Source: Verrucomicrobiota bacterium
GTDB taxonomy: Bacteria > Chlamydiota > Chlamydiia > Chlamydiales > Rhabdochlamydiaceae
Direction: 5' to 3'
Assembly (NCBI GenBank): GCA_018239985.1
Contig: JAFEGK010000007.1
Span: 143,984 to 178,814 of the forward strand
Length of the DNA: 34,831 nucleotides
Positions 15,623 to 24,547 of the stretch are shown in pieces. The notes under the pieces were generated by a model. The model saw only the letters and a program-made list of their open reading frames with translations, searched no databases and had not been told where the DNA came from. Position 1 is the first letter of the stretch; every line of letters begins with the position of its first letter. Made by a program: the position numbers and the translations under genes.

Positions 15623-17564
15623 CTGTGATGAGGGGGATTTCAATATTGTGGGCCCGCAGCGTATCGTCGATGATGTTAAAATAGTAGGCCGACGTTGACA
15701 TGTTGGGGAGGGAGGCAAGTGATTCGTTGACCCAAACCGCTAACGTGCAATTGAGGAAGTTCTCTCCGTAACTTGTGACCCAGAGTTCTGGCTCTGGATT
15801 CGGTAGGGTGATGGGCGCGGTTTTTACTGCCTCGGCGAGGATTTTCTTGATAAAGGCTTTATCTGCGCTTAAGGGTATGCGGAAGGGGACGGTGATTCTT
15901 CGGCTCTTTTTGACTAGGGTCCGATTGGTGAATTTTTTGGTGACTAGATCAGAATTTGGGATCACTAGATCGACCCCATCAGCAGTTGTCAAAATGGTAT
16001 TGCGCAGGTTGATCTCGGTGATTTCTCCAACTTCTCCTGTATCGAGGACGATCACGTCGCCAACATTGAGCGATTTGCTAAGTAGGATGATGATTCCTGA
16101 GATGAAGTTGTGGAAGATAGACTGCAGGCTAAATCCTATCCATACGGTGATTGCACCGGCAATGAAGGCAAACGCGGTTAGGTCAAGTCCGATGCTGGCC
16201 CCGGCGATGATAAAGCCGATGACTAAAATGAAATAATAGATCATCCGGCTCAAAATATAGAGCGACGGGTTGGTCATCAGTTGGTGTTTCTTTCCAAATT
16301 TATGGATGCTTCTCTTAAAGAATGTTCCCAGCAAATAGGCGATCAGTATGATCAGGATCATTTTGATGATGCCAAGTGGGGTGATCGGGATGTCTCCTAA
16401 TTTAAAGAGGCTTTGCTTAAACCAGCTTCCGTGAGCCTGAAAGAAGTCAGAAATATTGTGTCCTATCGAGAGGAATACTCCCCCTACGGTTGTAGGCATC
16501 TCTTTCCTGAGGGCGTGAATCTGGCTAATTAAAAATTTTGAGAGGAAGATTTCGTTTTCCAGTTGTTGGAGGGTCAATATGATCGCTTCAGCATCGTTAA
16601 GCATTTGATGAGAGACAAGGGGGGAATTTTTTAAGGCCTGCTGGAGCATCAGCTCAGTATTATTTTTCCAGACGCGGGTCTGCTTCTCAATAGTATCGAT
16701 CTGCTCCCGATAATCGGGCACTGTTGTGATCTGCTTTAATCCTAGCTGCAGAATGGCTTTTTGTAGCTCGAGATTGATCAAGATCATCTGATCGTGAAGT
16801 TGATCGATGCCCTCTTGTCCGATCTCTTCTTTGAGTCTGTCTTGAACTTCTGCAATTCTTTGCTCTAATCCGTTGATATCGTCTGTTGCGTAGTCAATCC
16901 GGTTATGAGAATAGTTAACTTCTTTCTCAATTTCTTTGAGTTTCTCTTTTTGTGCTTCAATTTGTGCTTTGAGTAGATTGGCCTGTAGCTGCTCAATGGT
17001 CAAATTGAGCTTCATGTTCATGATTTCAAGGCTTTTGAGCAAACGGGTAACTTGAGGCTCTTTCTTGTCGACTAAATAAGCTGCAAAGAGGGTATCGAGC
17101 TGATGATTTCCTGAACGAAGGGCAATCTGCAACAGGGTCAATTTGAGTTGCAGCTGTTCCAAATCGCGCTGATTGTTAAGCCATTTCTTCCCTAATGACA
17201 GCCACTGCTCAAAGGTGTATTTTTCTGGATGTGCGGCAATATAACTTGCCATGGGCGGGCTTTCCCCTTTCAGATCGATTAAGGTCTGCAAACCCGTGAC
17301 AAATTTATCGGCTAGCACTTTGATTTTGACCTGTTCTGCAGCTGGCAGACCTTCAGTCAAGCTATCAAGGAGTTTTTGGGTCTCTTCTTTCCTCTTTTCG
17401 AGCGTCTCTTTATCGACGTCAAAATATTGCCACCAATTCGGGCTCAAATTAAGTGGCGTTGGAATCGGTTCTTGTTGCTTTTCGTGCCCTAGAGGATTTA
17501 AGATGCTTTCCCCATGCGAGACTACCGGCAAAAGCAGGAGTAGGGCCAGTAAGAATCTCAGCAT
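15606..17564 (-). CDS. MscS-family mechanosensitive channel with periplasmic coiled-coil domain
   Basis: A 652-residue protein. Residues 1-19 (MLRFLLALLLLLPVVSHGE) form a signal peptide. Residues about 40-360 are soluble and strongly coiled-coil (KAQIEAQKEKLKEIEKEV), like the periplasmic region of large MscS homologues such as MscK/YjeP. Membrane segments follow at about 392-460, and the pore helix region FAFIAGAITVWIGFSLQSIF at about 465-484. The MscS beta domain starts at GDVIVLDTGEVGEI (502) and contains the NSDLVTKKFTNRT element. It should release solutes on hypo-osmotic stress. The gene starts 12 nt after the secreted Gly/His-rich gene, probably in one operon, and ends overlapping ridA. 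Confidence 0.9.
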   Translation of the reverse strand: MLRFLLALLLLLPVVSHGESILNPLGHEKQQEPIPTPLNLSPNWWQYFDVDKETLEKRKEETQKLLDSLTEGLPAAEQVKIKVLADKFVTGLQTLIDLKGESPPMASYIAAHPEKYTFEQWLSLGKKWLNNQRDLEQLQLKLTLLQIALRSGNHQLDTLFAAYLVDKKEPQVTRLLKSLEIMNMKLNLTIEQLQANLLKAQIEAQKEKLKEIEKEVNYSHNRIDYATDDINGLEQRIAEVQDRLKEEIGQEGIDQLHDQMILINLELQKAILQLGLKQITTVPDYREQIDTIEKQTRVWKNNTELMLQQALKNSPLVSHQMLNDAEAIILTLQQLENEIFLSKFLISQIHALRKEMPTTVGGVFLSIGHNISDFFQAHGSWFKQSLFKLGDIPITPLGIIKMILIILIAYLLGTFFKRSIHKFGKKHQLMTNPSLYILSRMIYYFILVIGFIIAGASIGLDLTAFAFIAGAITVWIGFSLQSIFHNFISGIIILLSKSLNVGDVIVLDTGEVGEITEINLRNTILTTADGVDLVIPNSDLVTKKFTNRTLVKKSRRITVPFRIPLSADKAFIKKILAEAVKTAPITLPNPEPELWVTSYGENFLNCTLAVWVNESLASLPNMSTSAYYFNIIDDTLRAHNIEIPLITATFQK

Positions 17565-17576
17565 AGGGAAATCCCC

Positions 17577-18005
17577 CTAACGGTGATGTCCGCCACCCCG
17601 ATGCCCACCACCGCCACGATGTCCGCCGCCGCCGCGATGTCCGCCGCCGCCACGGTGTCCACCGTGATGACCCCCTCGGTGCCCTCCATGGTGCCCGCCG
17701 CGATGATATCCTCGATGCCCATGCCAGTGGTGTCCTCCATGATGGCGCCAACCACGACCATGTCCACGCCAATAGTAATTTCTGCGCCATGTCCAATAGG
17801 CGGGTTCATTTCCAAACCAATACCCGTAGTACCAACCTGGACCAACCCAAACAACGCCGTCATTCCAATACCCATAATCATAGCAATCGTCACAGTCATC
17901 ATCCGCATAATATCCTGGTCCTACTTGTACTTGGACAGATTGAGCTTCAAGCGACCCCAGCCCTGCGCAGCCAAATAGTGCTAGTAATAATAGTGCTTTT
18001 TTCAT
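17577..18005 (-). CDS. Secreted Gly/His/Arg-rich protein, paralogue of 18024-18335
   Basis: A 142-residue protein with a signal peptide (MKKALLLLALFGCAGLGSLEA). The middle, about residues 45-75, holds WNDGVVWVGPGWYYGYWFGNEPAYWTWRRNYYW in overlapping short motifs. The C-terminal half is a low-complexity tail of Gly, His and Arg with a terminal run of GGGGHR repeats (about 112-142). The core motif DGVVW-x-GPG-x-YYG-x-WF-x-NE-x-x-Y and RRNYYWR is shared with the protein encoded 18 nt upstream, so the two are tandem paralogues. No known family; the tail could bind metal, nucleic acid or polyanions, which is a guess from composition. ATG 18003-18005 has GAGG upstream. Confidence 0.8.
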   Translation of the reverse strand: MKKALLLLALFGCAGLGSLEAQSVQVQVGPGYYADDDCDDCYDYGYWNDGVVWVGPGWYYGYWFGNEPAYWTWRRNYYWRGHGRGWRHHGGHHWHGHRGYHRGGHHGGHRGGHHGGHRGGGGHRGGGGHRGGGGHRGGGHHR

Positions 18006-18023
18006 TTTTTCCTCTTCTTAAAT

Positions 18024-18335
18024 TTATCTTCTGCCGCCCCCGCGACCGCCTCGGTAGCCTCCGCCACCACCACGATAGCCATCCCCTCGATAAGCGCCTC
18101 GCCCCTCTCTCCAGTAGTAATTGCGTCTTGCTATTACGTAGTCGGTTTCATTGTTAAACCAAGCCCCATAATAGTAACCCGGTCCCGACCAAACAACGCC
18201 ATCATCGTAGTACCCATCGTCGTAAGAGCCGTCGTCACCTTCGTCTTCATCGACTTCGATCACTTGAGACTGTGATTGTGAAAAAGCGGCAATTGGTGCA
18301 AATAATAACGATAATAAAAATAGATACTTATTCAT
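18024..18335 (-). CDS. Secreted Gly/Arg-rich protein, paralogue of 17577-18005
   Basis: A 103-residue protein: signal peptide (MNKYLFLLSLLFAPIAAFS), an acidic stretch (EVDEDEGDDGSYDDGYYDDG, about 27-46), the shared core GVVWSGPGYYYGAWFNNE followed by RRNYYWREGR, and a C-terminal Gly/Arg tail (YRGGGGGYRGGRGGGRR). It differs from its neighbour by an acidic rather than cysteine-bearing front and by Arg instead of His in the tail. ATG 18333-18335 has AAGGAT upstream. A TATAAT on the minus strand at 18372-18377 could be its -10. It appears to lead an operon with the second paralogue and mscS. Function unknown. Confidence 0.8.
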   Translation of the reverse strand: MNKYLFLLSLLFAPIAAFSQSQSQVIEVDEDEGDDGSYDDGYYDDGVVWSGPGYYYGAWFNNETDYVIARRNYYWREGRGAYRGDGYRGGGGGYRGGRGGGRR

Positions 18336-18395
18336 AAGTCCATCCTTATATTATTATTAACACAATAAAATATTATAATTCGAAATAAAAAAGAA

Positions 18396-18437
18396 AAAGA
18401 CCTATCTCGTAATTAATGATAAACGAGATAGGTCTTT
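18396..18437 (-). terminator. Strong intrinsic terminator after the autotransporter operon
   Basis: A perfect 15-bp inverted repeat, AAAGACCTATCTCGT (18396-18410) and ACGAGATAGGTCTTT (18423-18437), with a 12-nt loop. Read on the minus strand the stem is followed by a T-rich run (TTTTTCTTTTTTATTT), the classic terminator layout, 44 nt after the autotransporter stop. The other strand also has a weaker T-rich tail. It isolates the autotransporter operon from the genes downstream. Confidence 0.88.
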
Positions 18438-18480
18438 AATTTAATTTATACCGAAATAACCTGAAGAATCGGTTTAGCAG

Positions 18481-21400
18481 TTAGAATAACCATTCTACTC
18501 GGACATCCACTTGATTGATGTTCGTGCTGCCATTATAAAGTCCTTTGTAACCAATTGAGAAAGAAGTTCCGCAGTTAGTTGTCCACTTAATTCCTGCTAC
18601 TGGAGACACCAATTGTACAGAGGAATCAAAGCAATCGACGGTGAATGTGCAGTTAACATCTTTAAAATTAGCCCTTTGCTTGCAGTGATCTAAGGGGAAC
18701 TCTCCGACCCAGCTGACGCCAAGATAAGGTGCCCAGCAGAAACAGTCGCATGCCCACTGCCAATAAGCTCTAAGACCCACCTCACTTCGGAGCATGTTTT
18801 GATGGTGCTCTTTGACGTGGAGATCCACACCTCCAGCACGTTTCTCAGTAAAACCTTCGCGACTGAAGTAGTTATAATCGACAAGAGCAAAGGGTTCGAA
18901 ATTGGTGCAGCACCACTCCCAACAGGTGCGAATGCCAAGGTGGCCGGTTAAGAAATAGCCATCAGGATTGCTATGTGCAACGCGGCTAATATTAACAAAC
19001 ACAGGGGTCGTCACAACACCAATTGTGCCAGTGCACAGATCTGTCTCTAGGGTGCTGATGGTCCCAGGTCCTTGGATTCTGACTTTGCGCCTGAGATGGT
19101 GGTCACTAACGCCTCCAATAAACGAAAGGTCTAGATCAAAACAACACCAGCTAATGCTAGAATAGACAGCACCGTAGTAGCTATCGATTTCTCCATGCCC
19201 ACGCCCCCCTTTCCATTGGAGCCAGGTATGTGTATAGGCAAAGGCTCCCCCGATTTTGAAGCAATCATTAAAGCAATAGTCTACTCCAATGACTCCTCCG
19301 AGTGCTTCAGCATTGAACCGGCTCATATGACCATAATGCTTTGTGTTGTACATCAAGTTGCCAAAGACATCGATCCAAATCGCAGTGTTTAGTCCACAGC
19401 AACTGCAGCAATCTCTAGGGCTACAGCAGAGCTCCCAAAGGTGCTCAGAGATGATATCGGCCAAGTAGTTGTTGTTGCGAGCGTTGATCCAGTCTAGACA
19501 CCCATAGTTCACAGGTGACATATTATAGAGTGCTCTGTTCAAATCATTCGAGTTCAATAAGCCCATCTGCACAATGAGATCTGCAAAATCTGAATCAGGG
19601 TCAATATCAGCAAAGCGGATACAGTTAGCAACTGCTCTGGGAATCCCCGGGTTAATCACCCTGTTTTGGAAGATAAAGTTTTGCAAGATCGTCAAGACGA
19701 CCCCATTGTTATAGCTAACTCCAATATCAAATAGGTTGGCGCTAGGCCCCTCTTGAATGACATTGGCAAACGTCCCTGCCACTGGACCGCCGATAACCGT
19801 ATATTGGGTGCCTGCAATGTAGTTACCCTCATTGACGAAGATGTCGAGCGTCCCCCCATTGAGCGTTGCGCCAGCGCCTGGCAAGATAAAATCGCGCACG
19901 CCACTCAAGGATGTGATATCGACAAGCACTGCACCACTTGCTTGGTTGGTGAAAGTGCCATCTAAAGTGATTAGGCCGACTCCCCCTTCTCCAGGAGAGA
20001 CAATGCCACTGTTATTTATGTTCCCTGTGGTATCAAAATTACCGCTTAAGATCGCCCCGTTAGATACATTGATATCAGTGAGAATAGAGCCCTCAATATG
20101 CAGCTGTCCCGCTTGCACCTGCGTAGTACCTGTGAAAGTATTGTCTCCATTCAATGTGAGCATCGCGCAGCCGAGTTTGGTTAGGCCCCCACCAGCAACA
20201 ACACCATCGCCTTCGATTGGGTTTGGAATGTCGATATCGGTCGTATTATTGATAACAAGGGTTGCGCTCCCCCTCATAAAGATATCAGCACCTGCGCCAG
20301 TTCCATTTGTCGCACCTCCGCCGCCACCAACGCCCCCGAAGGCTGTATTTCCGAGGAATTGAGCGCTCCCTAGAATTGTACAGGTTGAGTTGGCTCCAAT
20401 AAAGATCGCACCCCCGAAACCAGCACCTCCACCGCCGCCGCCCCCAAGTGGGTTTTGATTCCCCCCATTACCGGCGCCAAATCCACCTGTACCACCGACA
20501 CCACCTGTAAATCCGCCACTTCCGCCGCCACCGCCGCCGAAGCCACCATTACCCCCATTCCCGCTGATCCCAGATGTGGCAAAAGTTCCACTTCCACCGC
20601 CGCCACCACCGAAACCACCAGCCCCGCCATTACCAGCTGGAGTAGCGCCGTCGTGTGCTAGACCACCACCACCGCCGCCAGCAAAAGTGCCCCCGGCACC
20701 ACCATTTCCCCCAAAATTACCATCACCTTGCCCAGCTGCACCGCCGCCTCCGCCTCCGCCATTACCACCGTTGCCCCCGACACCATTATTTTTACCGCCA
20801 CCACCGCCTCCGCCGCCAGAACCACCAGCTGTTCCATTTACCCCTGGGCCACCCCCAACTCCAAAATTGGTTCCAGCGTAGTTACTTCCTCCATCGCCAC
20901 CATCGTTATCATTACCGGGATTACTTGGAGCATTGAGCCCGGGACTTCCTACACCGCCGCCGCCGCCGCCGCCATTAAATCCATCGCCACCATTAAAGGC
21001 CAGGCCACCGCCGCCGCCGGGCACAGGCACAGCGGGATTGTTCACATTGATCCCCTGACCGCCGTTACCTAGAAAACCGCCGCCTCCACCACTTCCCTGG
21101 CCGGCAGGCCCCCCATCACCACCTACAGCGCTGCAATTGATGAAGACAGGATTAGAGAGAGTGACGTTAGTAAAGGAATTGATAAAGAGCGCGCCACCGA
21201 ATCCACCCCCACCGCCACCAGCAATAAAGGCTGTCCCCCCTTGGGCAGTCAGATTGCTAAACGTGAGGTCATTGATCACCGTATTCTCACAGAAGGCAAA
21301 AAATCCGCGGATCGGATTTACACCGCCAGCAGTTAAAGTTTGGCCGTTTCCGTTAATCGTCAGAGTTCGAGCGGTGACCGCTGTGAAAGTCGTCGTGACG

Positions 21401-21624
21401 TTCAAGGGGCGTAAAAAAGGGGCAGGTGCACCGGCAGGAATAGGAAGATCGGACAAATCAATCTCACCGGTTCCACTTGTAAAATCGAGTACCGTATTCC
21501 CTGCGCTATTGTTGGCGTTGATGATTTCTGTTTCGAGAGTCGCTGCATCGGGCACATCGACCGCATACATGAGTGATGCTGATGTGACACAAATTAATGA
21601 GGTGAGATGATTTTTCCAGTTCAT
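18481..21624 (-). CDS. Pmp-like autotransporter with glycine-rich passenger
   Basis: A 1047-residue type V secretion protein. Signal peptide about 1-22. Residues 23-130 are beta-helix-like, ending with TFSNLTAQGG. Residues about 131-440 are a glycine-dominated block (runs of GGGGGG, repeated NGGNGGFGGGG units) bracketed by two Pmp-type units, GGALFIN and GGAIFIG followed by FLGN. Next comes a PATR-type autotransporter repeat (LTLNGDNTFTGTTQVQAGQL). The last about 280 residues are an outer-membrane beta barrel rich in Cys doublets and ending in aromatic WLF, as BAM substrates do. It has few GGAI/FxxN motifs compared with chlamydial Pmps. ATG 21622-21624 has GGAG. It is the third gene of the operon starting at 24422. 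Confidence 0.88.
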   Translation of the reverse strand: MNWKNHLTSLICVTSASLMYAVDVPDAATLETEIINANNSAGNTVLDFTSGTGEIDLSDLPIPAGAPAPFLRPLNVTTTFTAVTARTLTINGNGQTLTAGGVNPIRGFFAFCENTVINDLTFSNLTAQGGTAFIAGGGGGGFGGALFINSFTNVTLSNPVFINCSAVGGDGGPAGQGSGGGGGFLGNGGQGINVNNPAVPVPGGGGGLAFNGGDGFNGGGGGGGVGSPGLNAPSNPGNDNDGGDGGSNYAGTNFGVGGGPGVNGTAGGSGGGGGGGGKNNGVGGNGGNGGGGGGGAAGQGDGNFGGNGGAGGTFAGGGGGGLAHDGATPAGNGGAGGFGGGGGGSGTFATSGISGNGGNGGFGGGGGGSGGFTGGVGGTGGFGAGNGGNQNPLGGGGGGGAGFGGAIFIGANSTCTILGSAQFLGNTAFGGVGGGGGATNGTGAGADIFMRGSATLVINNTTDIDIPNPIEGDGVVAGGGLTKLGCAMLTLNGDNTFTGTTQVQAGQLHIEGSILTDINVSNGAILSGNFDTTGNINNSGIVSPGEGGVGLITLDGTFTNQASGAVLVDITSLSGVRDFILPGAGATLNGGTLDIFVNEGNYIAGTQYTVIGGPVAGTFANVIQEGPSANLFDIGVSYNNGVVLTILQNFIFQNRVINPGIPRAVANCIRFADIDPDSDFADLIVQMGLLNSNDLNRALYNMSPVNYGCLDWINARNNNYLADIISEHLWELCCSPRDCCSCCGLNTAIWIDVFGNLMYNTKHYGHMSRFNAEALGGVIGVDYCFNDCFKIGGAFAYTHTWLQWKGGRGHGEIDSYYGAVYSSISWCCFDLDLSFIGGVSDHHLRRKVRIQGPGTISTLETDLCTGTIGVVTTPVFVNISRVAHSNPDGYFLTGHLGIRTCWEWCCTNFEPFALVDYNYFSREGFTEKRAGGVDLHVKEHHQNMLRSEVGLRAYWQWACDCFCWAPYLGVSWVGEFPLDHCKQRANFKDVNCTFTVDCFDSSVQLVSPVAGIKWTTNCGTSFSIGYKGLYNGSTNINQVDVRVEWLF
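20300..21237 (-). repeat. Low-complexity glycine-rich coding repeat
   Basis: About 310 codons inside the autotransporter are dominated by glycine (GGN codons, read on the plus strand as CCN, hence long proline-rich antisense frames). Units resemble GNGGNGGFGGGGGG with small insertions of N, A, S and T. Such slippery tracts can vary in copy number. Boundaries are approximate. Confidence 0.8.
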
Positions 21625-21666
21625 AGAACTCCTAAGTTATCATCCCACCCATATCAGAGGATAAAA

Positions 21667-22254
21667 CTAAAATGCAAGACCTATCCCAAGTCCTGTTCGG
21701 AATCCCCCCACATCGGCGGTCCGATGTTTGAAGAAAGCAGGCTCGTAAAAATAGTCGACAAAAAGATCTAAAAACAGACAACAAGTGACGTAATAGATGA
21801 TCCCCGTTTTGATGATACCGCCAACCGCACCGGCCCATTCGCTATCATCCTTTCGGTTGCATCCATTATTGCTACTGCAATTGCTAAACTTGTTCTCGAC
21901 AAAGACAGCCCCAAAGATGGGCCCGATGCCGGCATAGAAGTTAAAGCAGTTGCAAAATTGCCACATGTAATCGATCCCAAAGCTCCCATTGATTACAGTG
22001 ATATTGGTATTACCGCACCGGCTTCCACTTTTTGGATACCAAGTGAAGTTAGCCCACACCTCAAAACAGTTACACGGGTTGGATTGGGTCACTTGAAGTT
22101 CGTAGTCTGCACCGACGGTCCCATAGATACTTCTGAAGCGATGTTCCATCGGGAAAAACGCGGCAGAACGAAACTCCACCCTCGTCTCTGCGAGGGCTGG
22201 AGTGACACTTGTCAGTAACAGAGCGCTAGTTATAGCAAAGAGTTTTTTATTCAT
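21667..22254 (-). CDS. Small cysteine-rich outer-membrane beta-barrel protein
   Basis: A 195-residue protein: signal peptide (MNKKLFAITSALLLTSVTPALA), then alternating amphipathic strands (VEFRSAAFFP, VGADYELQV, FEVWANFTWYP, FGIDYMWQF, FNFYAGIGPIFG) and a C-terminal FRTGLGIGLAF ending in Phe, which fits an 8-stranded outer-membrane barrel. It has about 10 cysteines, including NPCNCF, QFCNCF and TCC, suited to the disulfide-linked chlamydial envelope. Its ATG (22252-22254) overlaps the TGA of the DUF11 gene, and it ends 42 nt before the autotransporter start, so the three genes are probably co-expressed. Confidence 0.8.
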   Translation of the reverse strand: MNKKLFAITSALLLTSVTPALAETRVEFRSAAFFPMEHRFRSIYGTVGADYELQVTQSNPCNCFEVWANFTWYPKSGSRCGNTNITVINGSFGIDYMWQFCNCFNFYAGIGPIFGAVFVENKFSNCSSNNGCNRKDDSEWAGAVGGIIKTGIIYYVTCCLFLDLFVDYFYEPAFFKHRTADVGGFRTGLGIGLAF

Positions 22255-24422
22255 TCGATGATCCTAATGTTAAGAGGTGCACTTTGTGTCCCATTTTGGT
22301 ATTGGGCCACAACTGAAAATTGGTTTGCTTCGCTTCGGCTATCTAAAATCGCCTCAAAAATATAAGGTCCGGTTGCTGGAATTGAAGCAACCACCACCCC
22401 ATTTTTCAAAATGAGATAACCCACAACAGTCGGCAATGGGACAGGATCCCAAGTCGCCACCAGAGAATAAACAGTTCGATTCATCATCGGACACTTCTTT
22501 AACCTTCCAACAAAATTGGTTGGCGGAGGCATTGGAGGTGTCTCAGGCAATCTGATCGTCACAATGTTAGAGTCGGTGAAGCTATCCAAAGGATCAACCT
22601 GATCACAAGGATTAAATTGGAATGGGGTTCTCGCTTGGTTTTCAAAAACATCACCAATCGGAGGGCCTACAATTTGCGCTTGGAAAGTGACAATCACATT
22701 CGATCGAGGCGCAGGAGCTGCTGGGATATCGCCGATTAAAACACCCGTTTGAAGTTGCGCCTGAGTCGTTGCTTGCCCATAGGGAGGATCGACCTGGTTG
22801 TTGATATTAAAACTCCCAGGCACCATCACAAGCCCAGTTTCTAGTGTATCGGAAATCTGCACATTTGTGGCAAGCCCATCTCCGGTATTTTGAATCTGGA
22901 CAGTAAAAGTCACAATATCGCCAATATTTGAGATGATGTTATCTTGACCGTTCACCTTTTTTACTGGAATAATGACCGGCGCAATCACGCTAATCTGTAA
23001 TCCAAGAGCATTAACCATATAGTCATCACCGGCAGTCGTCGCACGGGCAAACGCTGTAGTTGAACCGGGGAGAATAATCGGTGACACATCAATGGTGGTG
23101 ATATCATAGCCCTGTCTTCCTTGGTTAGCGAGCGCACCTGTAGTAGGATCTTGGTTTGATCCTGTTGCCCCTGAAACTTGTCCATTTAATGTTCCATATG
23201 TTCCAGTGGTCACCAAAGCACCGTTATCACCATTGATTTGAGAAGCGAAAAAGTTATTGACTGGATTGTTTGGTCCACTGATGGCATCTGCAAGGGTGAG
23301 AGGAGTAGTCAATCCAAACAACATCTGGTCGCCCGCTTTATTCGAATCGGTTTCAATCGCACTAAGAAATAATTTAGCTTCTACCCCGGCAGTTCCAACA
23401 GGAGCAGCGCAGAACCCACTCACCTCAGCATCATTAGTTCCAGTCGAGGCCTGCTGGTTGGAGATAAATAGAGTCATGTTGTTAATAGCAGTAGTAGGGC
23501 TCGGAGGGTTTTGATAGATCACCGCTAATGTCCAACCTGCGGCGTTCTGGGTGTTATTAGTTCCAGCGATAGTTGCTGGCACTCCCCCTACCGTATAAGT
23601 GCCGTTAGGAGTCCCATTAGCTAGAGCATAATTTCTCACAATTTGGGTCACATCTTGGCTACGGACGTAATTTCCGCCGCACAAGAAATTCTTGGGATTG
23701 GGTGTTGAAGGGTTTTGAGATTGCATGGCAGTTGCTGGATCAGCAAGCACATTGTGGACAACTCCGTCTGGAGTTGTGAATTTCACAGGAGTATTGCTAG
23801 CGGGTATCAAGATACAGGCAGGATCGACCCCTATCGTCCCGTTTACTGCCCCTTCACAAAAATAGCCATAACTTCCACTCCAAATAAGTTCTGCGCGAAG
23901 AATGTCATTACCAGCTGGAATTCCTCCAGTAAAGGGGATATTTAACACGGCCGTAGAAGCATTCTGTGTCCAATCGAGGGTAGTGCCTCCTGGGCTTCCA
24001 TTACCAACCGTGGCGCTGACATAGTTATTCACAACGTTTGCCGCATTAGTAGTGATAAAAGCACCAATCGAGTCGGTTCTATTGGCTGCAGTAGTCCCAG
24101 GATTGTTTCCACTAATTCCGAGATCGCCCGCAGCTGTACAGCTAATTTTACTAAGCCCCAAGGTATTTCCAATAAATGTCATTCCCCCATAGGCTCCAGT
24201 GACGAAATACCGAAGCATATAGGTATTTCCTGAAGGGTCGTTACATACCTGCACCGGCTGGACATTACAGCAAGCACATCCTGTGCAGGGCTGAGGGACA
24301 CATCCAGTCGTTTGCGGACAAGTACACACAGCAAACAGATTGAGCGACGAAAAAAGACTAAAACAGAACAATAACAAGAAACGTATTGGTGAACATTTAT
24401 ACGTCATGCTGATATTTTTCAT
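22251..24422 (-). CDS. Large secreted protein with DUF11 and fibronectin-like domains
   Basis: A 723-residue surface or periplasmic protein. A signal peptide (about 1-31, core FLLLFCFSLFSSLNLF) is followed by a Cys-rich stretch, CTCPQTTGCVPQPCTGCACC. Residues about 65-480 are a beta-rich domain of unknown family (Asn/Thr/Gly-rich). Residues about 482-600 match the DUF11 conserved repeat (GDIVTFTVQIQNTGDGLATN and ISDTLETGL), the domain also found in chlamydial OmcB. Residues 632-723 resemble a fibronectin type III domain (PPPTNFVG ... WDPVPLPTVVGYLILKNG). ATG 24420-24422 has AAGGAAT. A perfect TTGACA lies upstream at 24483-24488. It leads the surface operon; it may bridge envelope layers, which is inference. 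Confidence 0.82.
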   Translation of the reverse strand: MKNISMTYKCSPIRFLLLFCFSLFSSLNLFAVCTCPQTTGCVPQPCTGCACCNVQPVQVCNDPSGNTYMLRYFVTGAYGGMTFIGNTLGLSKISCTAAGDLGISGNNPGTTAANRTDSIGAFITTNAANVVNNYVSATVGNGSPGGTTLDWTQNASTAVLNIPFTGGIPAGNDILRAELIWSGSYGYFCEGAVNGTIGVDPACILIPASNTPVKFTTPDGVVHNVLADPATAMQSQNPSTPNPKNFLCGGNYVRSQDVTQIVRNYALANGTPNGTYTVGGVPATIAGTNNTQNAAGWTLAVIYQNPPSPTTAINNMTLFISNQQASTGTNDAEVSGFCAAPVGTAGVEAKLFLSAIETDSNKAGDQMLFGLTTPLTLADAISGPNNPVNNFFASQINGDNGALVTTGTYGTLNGQVSGATGSNQDPTTGALANQGRQGYDITTIDVSPIILPGSTTAFARATTAGDDYMVNALGLQISVIAPVIIPVKKVNGQDNIISNIGDIVTFTVQIQNTGDGLATNVQISDTLETGLVMVPGSFNINNQVDPPYGQATTQAQLQTGVLIGDIPAAPAPRSNVIVTFQAQIVGPPIGDVFENQARTPFQFNPCDQVDPLDSFTDSNIVTIRLPETPPMPPPTNFVGRLKKCPMMNRTVYSLVATWDPVPLPTVVGYLILKNGVVVASIPATGPYIFEAILDSRSEANQFSVVAQYQNGTQSAPLNIRIIE

Positions 24423-24459
24423 AGGTATTCCTTAGAGCTAAGTGATAAAAATTGAGCTC

Positions 24460-24488
24460 AGCATGAATCATCACTAATTTTGTGTCAA
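24460..24488 (-). promoter_or_regulatory. Possible promoter of the surface operon
   Basis: On the minus strand: a perfect -35 TTGACA (24488-24483), a 17-nt spacer, then CATGCT (24465-24460), a poor -10 (3 of 6). The -35 match and spacing support it; the weak -10 suggests an activator or a different true -10. Confidence 0.3.
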
Positions 24489-24547
24489 AAATTTATTGTA
24501 TTTCAAAATGTATACTCAAAAAATCGGACTTGTTGCAAAATGGCAAC

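Noticed and set aside
17583-17978. Plus-strand ORFs opposite the Gly/His-rich secreted protein
   Set aside because: Low-complexity shadow of a minus-strand gene that has a signal peptide, ribosome site and a paralogue.
20576-20881. Proline-rich plus-strand ORF over the autotransporter
   Set aside because: It is the antisense of Gly codons (GGN read as CCN) in the glycine-rich passenger; no ribosome site or homology-like motif.
24482-24547. GTG start extending the O-methyltransferase by 22 residues
   Set aside because: The extension would bury the signal peptide and has no ribosome site; ATG 24548 opens the signal peptide.
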